Assembly: GCA_024220505.1 (NCBI GenBank)
Contig: JAKZZE010000007.1
Coordinates: forward strand, 1,116,001 to 1,180,000
Source of the DNA: Rhizopus arrhizus
Taxonomy: Eukaryota > Mucoromycota > Mucoromycetes > Mucorales > Rhizopodaceae
Direction of reading: 5' to 3'
Length of the DNA stretch: 64,000 bases
The notes under the pieces are model-generated. The model did not search any database. It was not told the DNA's origin and saw only the letters and a list, made by a program, of their open reading frames with translations. The stretch's first letter is position 1, and every line of letters starts with the position of its first letter. Position numbers and translations under genes: made by a program. Positions 55,120 through 64,000 of the stretch are shown here, piece after piece.

Positions 55120-55620
55120 TTTCATTTTTGATAGGCTGCACAAGAATTACACAAGTGAAACCTTTGGAAAGGAAAACGACATAGAAGATAGTCCGAGAAA
55201 CAAAAATCAAAGCAGAGACGCAGCTGAGGTTAGTGTTATTCTAGTATTAGAATTTGCCTTTAAATTTGCAAACTTTGATTTTTTACTTTTCGCTGCCTGG
55301 AGACAAACTTAGTCCTTGTCTCCTCCATCCGAACCAGACACTGACAAAAACGCACCCAATTCAATGTCTCAACATGCAGTTATAAATACCTAGTGCTATT
55401 AAAGATCCTTTGCCATTCCTTTTAAATCTCCTACCAACAAAACTTTCCCGTTCAAGTCATACAGCTACCCTTTGGATCCTTCGTTGGCCAACCATATGTT
55501 CAATCCTATTTGAAATTGATCCTCTTTACCACCATATAGACACTTGTAACAGACCTACACATCGTCAGCTTCTTTTAAATTGGCTCTTAAAGTGTTAAGG
55601 ATGTTCCGAATATTATTCCA
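55120..55620 (+). other. Coding-like segment, unidentified
   Basis: A frame around 55138-55228 reads LHKNYTSETFGKENDIEDSP then RNKNQSRDAAE and ends at a GTTAGT splice-donor-like site. A second open stretch (55395-55598) reads DPLPFLLNLLPTKLSRSSHT and HHIDTCNRPTHRQLLLNWLL. They could be exons of one small gene or fragments of a retroelement. No family was recognised and no start was chosen. Confidence 0.25.
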
Positions 55621-57385
55621 CTGACCTTTTTCTACCTTTGATTCCGAAGGGTTTTTTTTAACCCTACTTTAATTTACAAATATTGAACTGGTACGGGCGA
55701 ACAGATGTGATAAACACTCTGTACTTAAATGGACTTTGTAAATAAATAATCTTTAAATTTGTATTTTGCGGCTTTTTTTTTATATATTAGAAATGACTAC
55801 AAAACGTCGGTACAGTTTTGTCGATCACTGTATTTCGCTAGAACAATATTAAAAAAGACGCACTCTTGAAACACTTCCATATTGAACTAAAAAAAATAAA
55901 GAATTGCGGCTTATTCAATGATTGACATTCAACTCGACCACAAACATTTACAGCTTTAACAACATCATTAAAATGGTCTAATATTTCAATATCGCACCTG
56001 TATCGATGAAAGTTTTATTATGTTCAGCATCGGCTAAAAAGTCTATCCATTTTTACTAAAAACCGATGTGTTCTCTCTTCCTCCTTGTTGTCGTCATGGT
56101 TTGTTTGGTGGAAATGAAAAGTATGTGATCGTTAACGTATGTCTCCTCTAATCATTTAATAGTCAACCTACCTTCTTCTTTTCTCTCCTTTCAATCTCTG
56201 AGATATTTGGTACTTGGATGAAAACAGGAGGAAGCCAATAGCTGACAACTCTTCAGTAGAATGAATCCCAGGATTATAATGTCCGACTATGCATTGTATC
56301 ATCTGACATGGACTGGACTAAGATCAAATAAGGAAATAATAAAGGTACCATGAATCACCAAACACAACACAAGGATCTTTGTCGTTTGAATTGCACCAAG
56401 AGGGCTATTGATCCCATCATGAGCTTGTTGATCTTTGACTTGTAGTGGTTTGAGGCTGTCTGGATCCACATCATGTTTGGTACTGGACAAAGAAGACAAG
56501 CCGTTTGGCATCCTTCACTGTTTCTGCAAGGACTGGTCGGGCTTCAGCTTGTGATATCTCTCCCTTTCTGGAGGATAAGGTGTTGTTTGTACAGCTCGGT
56601 GGTTGCTCTGCCATAAGTTTGTAATATCTCTTCACACACTGACCACTTGGGTTGTGTCCAGCTGTAGAGCTCTTAGACTTCAGTATGAATCACTTGTTTC
56701 TTCCCCAACAGTCCATTCTTTGACGTGGTATTTGTGCCAAGTTTTTTCGTTTGCAATGTTTAAAATGTATTTGGAGTAGAGTACTTTCAAACATATTAAG
56801 ATGTCTACAGGTAGTGGCCTCTCTTCTCTGGTCTACTGACTAGTAGCTTTTTTTTTCCCTTTAAAATTCTACAGTTTTAAAAAAAAAGTGAAAGACTTTG
56901 TTCTTTTGTATACATTCTCTGCTGTTTACAACTGCTATCAGTCATTGTTTTGTTCACAATATGTGGCGTAGAAAGATACAAGAAAAGAGAGCATTTTCCT
57001 GTTATTTATATGGGAAATAAAGCGTGACTGAGAGAGCCTGTATCCTACTAGAGGTCTTTGTTTTGACAACATTGGCATTTTTTTTAAAAAAAAAAAAGTG
57101 TGTGTGACTTTGCAAGGTATTTCTTTTTAGAGAAAACAGTGGAAAATCCAACAACTGCATAATTTTTATTGTCTGATTAAAAATCGGGCATTTGAAATAA
57201 AAAGGAAAAAAAAAAAATGAGGCCAAGCATAATTTGCATATAAAAAATGAGAGAGAAGAGAGGGGGTAAATACAGTAACATGAAGATGCAGCATAATAAA
57301 TTACATAAAAAATTATATATAAAAAGAGGATTTGCATATACAATAAATAAGAAGGAAAGTAGAAAAGAGTAGAAAGGAAAAAAGA
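55621..57385. other. Gene-poor DNA with a possible truncated membrane protein (56299-56511, -)
   Basis: A 70-codon minus frame starts MPNGLSSLSSTKHDVDPDSL, is polar for about 43 residues and then has one hydrophobic helix (KILVLCLVIHGTFIISLF). It could be the first exon of a membrane protein, because a splice-like GTACCT follows the helix, but the continuation near 56180-56290 gave no clear frame. The remaining sequence shows no supported gene. Confidence 0.3.
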
Positions 57386-57925
57386 TTAGTTGTGATCAAA
57401 TTCAACTGATTTCCATGGTTTTTTAAAATAACGCGATTGACTAGGATCCACTAGATTTTTGTTTTGTAAAGTTTTAAAACGTCCCCAACAGCAACCCCTG
57501 GATCGATGAGGAAGGTAAGTGGAAGAAATCATGGCCCAAGATAAACCTTGACTGTAACCACGTCGAAGTAATTCATCTTCAAAGGGTGTCCAAGGTGTTC
57601 GAGTAGAACTAGTGGATTCTGATCGCACTCGACGACTGTTGTACACAAACACATGTTCTCTTACATGTCCAATTTCACTCATCGTACGACACCGACGACG
57701 TCGATAGGGTGCACAATCCCAATAAGGTGTCAGTGGTCCATGGTCGTCCGTGCTATTGAAGCTTGAGGCACTCGAAGAACTCAGGCTGCTGCAGATACTC
57801 TTTGGACTGTGGAGTGGGTCATGAAAGGATGTCATGTCATGATTGGATGGTTGAACAAAGACAGCGGGTGTTGCTTTGATGGCAAGTTTCGAAACAGGTT
57901 CACATAAAAGATATTTGATATCCAT
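57386..57925 (-). CDS. SANT/Myb-like domain protein
   Basis: This is an intronless frame of 179 codons starting MDIKYLLCEPVSKLAIKATP. The N-terminal half is Ser/Pro-rich (DPLHSPKSICSSLSSSSASS), followed by a basic patch PYRRRRCRTMSEIGHVREH. The C-terminal half carries one Myb/SANT-type helix-turn-helix (about residues 112-160). It reads TPWTPFEDELLRRGYSQGLS and WAMISSTYLPHRSRGCCWGR, then a third helix with FKTLQN. The two tryptophans and the spacing of the Trp-Arg-Phe positions fit a single Myb repeat, implying DNA binding in the nucleus. A single repeat with a Ser-rich acidic N-terminus suggests a transcription regulator; its targets are unknown. The gene sits isolated in AT-rich DNA. Confidence 0.75.
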   Translation of the reverse strand: MDIKYLLCEPVSKLAIKATPAVFVQPSNHDMTSFHDPLHSPKSICSSLSSSSASSFNSTDDHGPLTPYWDCAPYRRRRCRTMSEIGHVREHVFVYNSRRVRSESTSSTRTPWTPFEDELLRRGYSQGLSWAMISSTYLPHRSRGCCWGRFKTLQNKNLVDPSQSRYFKKPWKSVEFDHN

Positions 57926-59077
57926 AAAGTCTATCGTTAAAAGAAAATGAGTGTCTACCTCTTTTTTATCTATTCTTTTTATTTATACCAAAGATAAGAG
58001 TGAATAAAAGGAATTGAGTATCATTTTTTGTCAAGAAAATATAAAAATCATCTCTTTTTAAATAGAAAAAAAAATGAGGGATCAAGAAAGGGACGTTTGC
58101 ATTCAAGGAGTGAAGGGGAGGTGTAAAAAAGATAGGATTGAGGGTGAGGGGAGGAGGAGGAGAAAGGATATATAATACCTTTATTTGGTATATTCAAAAA
58201 AGTTTATGCCGTCAAAATTTCAAACTTGGGCATCTACCCCTTTTATTTTACCTGATATGTACAATTTTGACAGTCCATTTATGGATATTTTATTTGAAGC
58301 AAGGGAGACATTGCATATATGATAAGTCTGCGCTATTAAAATGTGCAATTTACATCTAATTTGAGCTATTTTCTTATTAATGTCAACTGTGTGAATAGCA
58401 TCACAAGATAAAGTCACAACATGGAATATGCATTTTCTTTTAAAAAAAAAACGACCTTCCACTGTCTCTACCTCTCCTTTTTTTTTATCTCTTTTTTTGT
58501 AAATTGGGCAAAAGATTTTTTTTTTCTTGTTCAACCATTCAAACAAGATGATAAAAAGAGAGAAAGAGATGAGATGTAATGTGATGTATTCCATCTCGGA
58601 CAGAACTAAGGAGCAGCATGATAAAATCATTCTCGGAGTATTGGAATTATACTCTTCACATTTAAAAATTACACAAAAAAGGAAATATCATCTTTTTTGT
58701 TTAGTAAAGAATTAGTTATCTTTTCAAACATTTCAAAGTCCTCAAATTACACGAATGACCATGGATTACATGAGCCCTTGCTTGCATCTGCTGAGTCTGA
58801 TTGGCCGTAAGATGACACATTTTTTAGTACGTGTGCATTCTATCAAATTCCTTTTGCTACTGACGAGTTTCATTGGATGATGAAAAGCAAAAGAGATCAT
58901 TTTACTTTCTTTTTATGGCGCATTGGTAAAGAATTACTCATTTTAAGGTGACTTAAATCAATAATGTCCAAAATATGTACAAATTTCAACCTTTTTTTAA
59001 CTTTGTGAATTAAACTAATTGCGTTGTCTTGCTTCCCCCCCCCTTTTTTTTTTAAGATTTTGCTGTGAGCAAAAAAA

Positions 59078-59079
<2 letters not shown>
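57926..59079. other. AT-rich intergenic DNA
   Basis: No gene supported. A purine-rich tract (gaggggaggaggaggagaaagg, split in copies near 58145-58165) and several A or T runs occur upstream of the SANT/Myb gene and may be part of its promoter. Confidence 0.5.

Positions 59080-59112
<33 letters not shown>
59080..59112. repeat. 33-nt poly-T run
   Basis: Pure T run in intergenic DNA, preceded by a separate run of C residues (59033-59043) and an A run. Confidence 0.9.
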
Positions 59113-59116
<4 letters not shown>

Positions 59117-60179
59117 CTTTTGCAAATCCCCTCCTATGTTGATCCTATTTTGTTAATAAAATGATTGATAAACGTATCAAGCTTGTTTAGAAAATAGGAT
59201 GGATAATTACTAATCACTCACATCAAGCATTCATATCCTTTCATGGTTTACAAAGACAGTCAACATGAATCCATTTTTTTCTAAAAAAAAAAAAAAGAGT
59301 CCCTGACATTTTTACTTTATTGGTAATAAATTCCGCCGCTCGAGTGCAGGAGTGACAGTGTTGAAAATCTTTTTTATAAAAAAAGGTACAGGGCATATGT
59401 TTAATATTTAATTATTGTCATAAAAAGAACTGTTATACAAACAAAATTATGTGTGAATGCTATCTTTCTTTTTGATCATAAATCTACTTGTTCCTTTTGA
59501 TCTTCTTTTCTGATAACTTACAGAAAGATTGGTTGAGATCTTTGTATCTCTACCCACTTGTTTGCCGATCGAGACTTCACATCCTCCAACATCTCATAGT
59601 ATCATCTGCTGCACGCGAGATTGACGGATTGATTTACAGGGTGTGTCTGGTCTTGAACGATCTACAAGATGAAAAGTGATTGACTTCAAGAGCTACAAGG
59701 GATAGAAAAGGAGGGGAGTGAGTTCAAGATTACAGATGATTCAAGTCACCTCTTTGCTAGGGACAGTGAATTATAACCAATTCAATCCTTATTCTCTCTT
59801 TCATCGCTTACAAAAGATGTTCTCTGTGCATATCGTAAATCAGTCAAATATCAGAGCGAATCTCGCTTTTTCAACAAAATCACTGACAAACTCGGTGTGA
59901 ATAGCTCAAATCTGTGAATCGTTCATCGGTAGCATGTCGCCCCTGAACGATAGATGTTTTGCTGAATAATCTTGACTAGAGAGGTCTTTTCATTGAGTCT
60001 TCTTTACTCAAGAAGATGGATAATAAAAATCTTTTGTATTCATCCACAGACAAATAAAAGAGCAAGACCCTTTTAGACCTGTTTAATTCCCGTCCAGTCA
60101 TCCCCTGTTCTAGACTGTCTTGCATGTTTACTGTAAAAATATAAAAAAAGCCATCCTGATTCCCACACCCACGCTTTTC
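59113..60179. other. Intergenic DNA, no supported gene
   Basis: Frames of about 60 codons on the plus strand (59488 and 59718) have no recognised motifs. The second lies in DNA downstream of the methyltransferase copy and could contain its 3' UTR. Confidence 0.4.
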
Positions 60180-61444
60180 CTACAATCTCTGTCTCCCAAC
60201 AGAATGGATGCAAATGTGGCGCTCTTTGGTAGTCAGGCAGTGATGGTAGCTGTCTATAAATCGTGCAACATCCTCATCACTCTCAAGTCCTAACCATGGC
60301 TTCAGGGTTGGCATGACCGTCTTTCATGTTTCAAAATAATCTCAATGAAACTTTCTTGCTGTTTCTCTATCAGAACCTGTGAAACAAGGATAGCTCCTGT
60401 CAGTATTCTGCTCTCGTTTTCACCGTTGTCAGGCTTATTCATATCACATGATCCATCATCAGTCTGGATCATCTTGACACGCTTGGTATCCAAGAGCATC
60501 CTTTCCAGCTCCAATACGATTCGAGGATTTTGTCCCCCTTTTTTTTTTTTTCACAAACGGCATGTGCCTTTCAAACAGTTGAATCAACAACGAGGGGCTT
60601 ATCCACTTGACTATTTACCTACCGATTGTTACCACATGAAAGGGTTGGCAGTCTGTGTCCAAAGGCTAAAGTCATGATCATCAGTAAGCTGAACAATATT
60701 CAATCATGCCTCATCTTACATTGATATCCAACTCTGTCATCTGTATCATCCCTCCTGGCTTAGTAACACGCACAAGTTTCTTGATGGCCATAGGCCACTG
60801 ATCTTCACGAAGGGCAAGAACAAGAAATCGAATATGAACAAAATCAAAGGTGTTGTCAGCATAAGAAAGACCTTGGACTACACATTACCATAGCTGAATG
60901 TGAACTGGTTCAATTTCGCAGTCTCATCCGGGCTATCCACAATGTCACATCCATCGTAGGCGCATTCAGGAGACTCCTCTTTCATGTCCTGTATCATAAA
61001 ACGCAGAGAACTTCAATCGATCGTGATTCATATCAGACATCAACCACTTATCATAACCCATACTCCTGCTCCACAGCTTACGTCAAGCACAGAGATTCCT
61101 TTTTCAAAATTCAAGGTGCTACGAACACTAGAAAGTATATTTCTTTAAACAGTTCTTGTTCAGTAAAGACCAATGCAAAATTTATTCTTCAGTATCCTTC
61201 CTATAACTCTTTGATAGCAAAGAGTTGCGGATGAACCAAAGAAAAGGGAGGAAAAGTGAGATGATCTTACTACTTTATATCTGCCTTTTTCCCCCAATTT
61301 TAATCTTCTTTGCTCCATCTCATCTTTTGGTAGCCAATAATTCAAGTCTTCTTCATTATAAAACTCTCTGTTTGCATCAAGGGCACTGCTGATGACAGTA
61401 TGGGATGCATCTACTTCAGAACTTCTGTCCTTGGCTTGGGTCAT
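60180..61444 (-). pseudogene. Broken SAM-dependent methyltransferase (copy 2)
   Basis: Copy 2 starts MTQAKDRSSEVDASHTVISS and continues with EFYNEEDLNYWLPKDEMEQR to about 61268, then a GTAAGA intron. The SAM-binding core is LNFEKGISVLDVSCGAGVWV (about 61120-61060), in which the Gly-rich loop is altered (DVSCGAG instead of the usual DLGCGPG). Two nearby upstream stops in its frame suggest a frameshift just before it. The next intron has AT instead of GT at its donor (ATAAGT). Later blocks read DMKEESPECAYDGCDIVDSP, VVQGLSYADNTFDFVHIRF after a 2-nt insertion creating TAG, MAIKKLVRVTKPGGMIQMTE and LELERMLLDTKRVKMIQ. The end reads WLGLESDEDVARFIDSYHHC. Its family would be cytosolic SAM-dependent methyltransferases of unknown substrate. 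Several lesions indicate it is not functional. Confidence 0.75.
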
Positions 61445-62480
61445 GATTCAAAACGATGTCTGTCGAATTGTTTTAAATATAGCTCAAGGCCTTTCCTCTG
61501 CCACAATTGAAATGAACAAATCTTTTTTTTTTTTTTTTTTTTTGCCAAAAGCTATAAAAAAAAAAAGATGAAACCAACCAGAAGACAAGAATTTATAGAT
61601 GCAGTCGTTGTTTATAATTAAGATGTAAACAAAACGGTATATACTTTTTGATAAAATTAAAATTGCGAGCATTTTCTAAATGTCAAAATAGCTCTAAACA
61701 CATGTCTTTGCAATAAACGTTCAGTAAAGGCTTTTTGTCACTGATAATAAAGTCTAACCAGTGACCGTCAGACAACCAGTGGACTCATCCTTTTTTTTTT
61801 GTGCCAAATTGTAAACTACAAAGAACTGCTAAAATATCTAAAAAGGAGGGATGCGTCTACTGGAGTGCATGAATCAAAGAGCACGGCCAAGAAGAAAAGT
61901 GTGTTCTTGCTTTGGCTGATGCACAAGATTGGTACTTGATCATCTTCTGAAGCATTCCTTCATTCCCATCAGCCTTTCCATCCTACTACCTAGGCTGGGA
62001 CGTCGGTTGTTCTGCATCCCGGATGGCTGCTGACAAGCAGGTAGTGTAGATATCATCGGTATCCCAAGTTGATTCAAAACCTGTCTAGTATAGTGGAAGA
62101 AGAAGCAGTGCATCGTGTGATTTTGCTCATCCAATACAGAAACGAAATAGAGATTTAAAAATGAATAAGATCTAAAAGCTTACAGGCCAGAGTGGCAGTT
62201 TCTAGGCTTTGATATAAACATACAATCTTCCTTTTGAATCCGTCTTGATTTTATCTGTTATTAACCGACCTTTCTTTTTGCTGACCGTTGCTCAAAGAGA
62301 CATGAACTAGAGGGTGGGAAACAAATAAATATGCACATTCATCTCTAAACATCGTAAGCCAATAGCTCGCTCATTTAAAGTACCACAAACAGAATGATGT
62401 CATGGTAGACCAAGCAGTGGCTTCTTTTGTGAATAAGGCTAAAATTGAAAAAAGAGGCCAGTTTGGTACACTAGCGAAAA
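61445..62480. other. Intergenic DNA upstream of methyltransferase copy 2
   Basis: This contains a T run (about 61525-61543), an A run and AT-rich DNA. A 64-codon minus frame (61940-62134) with HYTRQVLNQLGIPMISTLPA is isolated and unsupported. Confidence 0.4.
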
Positions 62481-62945
62481 AAAAAAGCCTTGGGGCCATG
62501 GTTTGAGCTCTCGAGTTGTCGATTCATGTGCTTACATGATGTTTTTCACTATACAAAAACACGCATGTATAACCTGTCGTTTTACTGATCATCCAAGACA
62601 GCATCGCTTGATATCCAAAGTTCAAAAGACAACAAGCCAAGCCTGTCCTTCACTCTACCCCCACTTTGCTTTTTTTGTTCATCTCTTGCAGGATTACCAT
62701 CTTTTTCCTTCTCTTTTGGCTGGATCCACACGATCGATATTCAGGACATTATGATTTGAATTCAAGACTGATGGCAATCACAACGATCCACAGCAAGCGA
62801 TGAGCATTGTTTTTTCTTTCTTAAAACAAGCCTACTTGAATCGTCTGTGCCTGATTTCTATTCATTTCTCAGTTCCATCTTTGTATCGTGTTCAATATTG
62901 GGAAACCTTAGACCGAAAAGCACCATCGACAAGACCATTGTCATC
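62481..62945 (+). other. Coding-like relic, unidentified
   Basis: Two adjacent plus-strand frames look protein-like: LISKVQKTTSQACPSLYPHF and HLLQDYHLFPSLLAGSTRSI (62605-62750), then TDGNHNDPQQAMSIVFSFLK and LNRLCLISIHFSVPSLYRVQ (62768-62900). A stop separates them. They may be pieces of one decayed gene. No family recognised. Confidence 0.3.

Positions 62946-62947
<2 letters not shown>

Positions 62948-62989
<42 letters not shown>
62948..62989. repeat. 42-nt poly-T run
   Basis: The longest mononucleotide run of the window, directly after a coding-like relic. Confidence 0.9.
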
Positions 62990-62990
<1 letters not shown>

Positions 62991-64000
62991 GGACAAAGGA
63001 TTGATTGAGAAAAAAAAGCTGGTTGAGTAGTACGAAAGAGATGTAAAGTGCATGGGCAAATTTTATTTGGAGAATAATGGAGAGGTTGTGATATGACATG
63101 GCTTGCAGGATTTTTTTTGGCCTGGATGATCCTTTCTTTTACGCCTGTACATGTCATCGCACAATGCCTTTCATGAATGGGCATTCTGAACACGATGTGC
63201 CATGTTTTTGTAAAGCAATGATGAACTAGTGCCTAGAAAATGGGTTACTCGCTCATTATTTTTCATAAGCTTACACTATAGATTTCATCTCAAACAAGGT
63301 AGAGTCAAAAGAAGCAGAATTTACTTCACGTAGCATACATGGATCTGAAGATAAAGAAAGGTCAGTGCTTGATAAAGTCAGCAGAAAATATATACAGCTA
63401 TTCTTTTGGCTTCATCCTCAAGTTACTTAAAAAAAATAGTACAGTAACGCATCACTCTCTAGACATTTCAAAGAATAGCCTTCAGCTCTATGCAGAGTAC
63501 TTTAGACAGTGACAATAAAGCATGCGTCAGCTTGCATTGATTTTTTCTTCTTAACAGAGCTTTCAAGATTATTAGCAAAGAGATCACTTGTAACAGCTAA
63601 AGAATTCAAGACATGTATTACATGTAATCATTATTGCAATAACCTGAAGGTTGTTTATCAGCAAGATGTATATATAAACTTAACAATGAATGCATTTTTG
63701 CTTTAGCACTTGTAAACATGAAAATCGAACGTCTGTTCGAAAGCAATCCCTTGCCGGTAAAACATTTTAGTTTTTCACTAGTTTTTACGGAAGCCAGTGC
63801 CTTGCTCTCATACATGCTAAAGTTTATCACAAGGTCTTTAATGAAAGGTACTCAGATGGCCAGCCTATATAGCTCAGTCGAGCAAAGCAGTCCATCCGAT
63901 TTTTGAATTGTATATATGAAATAGATGTGAATACACCATGAGTATACAAACTATAATGATCAATTGTATGCATCCTATCCAGAAAACCCTATCAATGCGT
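62990..64000. other. Intergenic DNA with a possible fragment (63718-63906, +)
   Basis: A 62-codon plus frame reads MKIERLFESNPLPVKHFSFS then LVFTEASALLSYMLKFITRS. It lacks a known motif and a convincing context. The rest shows nothing recognisable up to the window edge. Confidence 0.35.

Noticed and set aside
57002..57343. A 113-codon hydrophobic minus-strand frame
   Set aside because: It is Phe/Tyr/Leu-rich because of A/T-rich DNA, has no family motif and lies in the likely 3' UTR of the SANT/Myb gene.
63860..63900. A tRNA-like TAGCTCAGT...GAGC string
   Set aside because: No acceptor stem, anticodon arm or T arm could be fitted around it.
1..64000. CRISPR arrays, IS elements, prokaryotic operons or plasmid origins
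   Set aside because: No regularly spaced direct repeats or bacterial gene features are present; the window is eukaryotic nuclear DNA with spliceosomal introns.

Overview
This 64-kb window is nuclear DNA from a filamentous fungus. The best fit is an early-diverging Mucoromycota species (Mucorales-like). The reasons are very AT-rich intergenic DNA, many short introns of about 45-65 nt with plain GT...AG borders, eukaryotic housekeeping genes on both strands, a large RNA-dependent RNA polymerase of the RNA-silencing type, and a decayed TnpB/Fanzor-like nuclease gene. The genus cannot be fixed from this sequence alone.

Layout, left part (1-23 kb), gene-dense. It holds the 5' end of a HECT-type ubiquitin ligase (-), a NEO1-type P4-ATPase flippase (+), the ESCRT-III subunit VPS2 (-), a type I metacaspase without a prodomain (-), a Zn2Cys6 transcription factor (-), a small two-span membrane protein (-), the WD40-cyclophilin PPWD1 (+), the SAGA adaptor ADA3 (+), the GPI-anchor protein PIG-F/GPI11 (-), the alternative clamp loader CTF18 (+), the DNA-protein crosslink protease WSS1 (-), an unrecognised relic at 20.7-22.4 kb, and a single-span membrane protein (-). 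Three convergent pairs are extremely tight: NEO1/VPS2 30 bp apart, ADA3/GPI11 17 bp apart, and CTF18/WSS1 overlapping by 4 nt.

Middle (23.4-47 kb). An AT-rich stretch carries a broken SAM-methyltransferase copy and a decayed TnpB/Fanzor-like gene. After it come the peroxisomal E2 enzyme PEX4 (+), the RdRP (+, with an N-terminal RRM-like region and visibly higher G+C), an NmrA-like NAD(P)-binding protein (+), pantetheine-phosphate adenylyltransferase (-), ribosomal protein uL30/L7 (-), the GARP subunit VPS53 (-), a multiply frameshifted relic (43.4-45.2 kb), a glutathione peroxidase (-) and the TFIIH subunit TFB5 (-). The second intron of the L7 gene uses a GC donor and contains a well-formed box C/D snoRNA.

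Right part (47.5-64 kb), gene-poor. It contains microsatellites, 30-42-nt A/T runs, a diverged duplicated element able to fold, a SANT/Myb-like protein (-), a second broken methyltransferase copy in inverted orientation (-), and short coding-like relics.

Functional links: several genes serve membrane trafficking (NEO1, VPS2, VPS53) or genome maintenance (CTF18, WSS1, TFB5), but nothing indicates an operon-like cluster. The most notable combination is the silencing RdRP, the overlapping convergent gene ends and the decayed mobile DNA. The best-supported new element is the intronic snoRNA.
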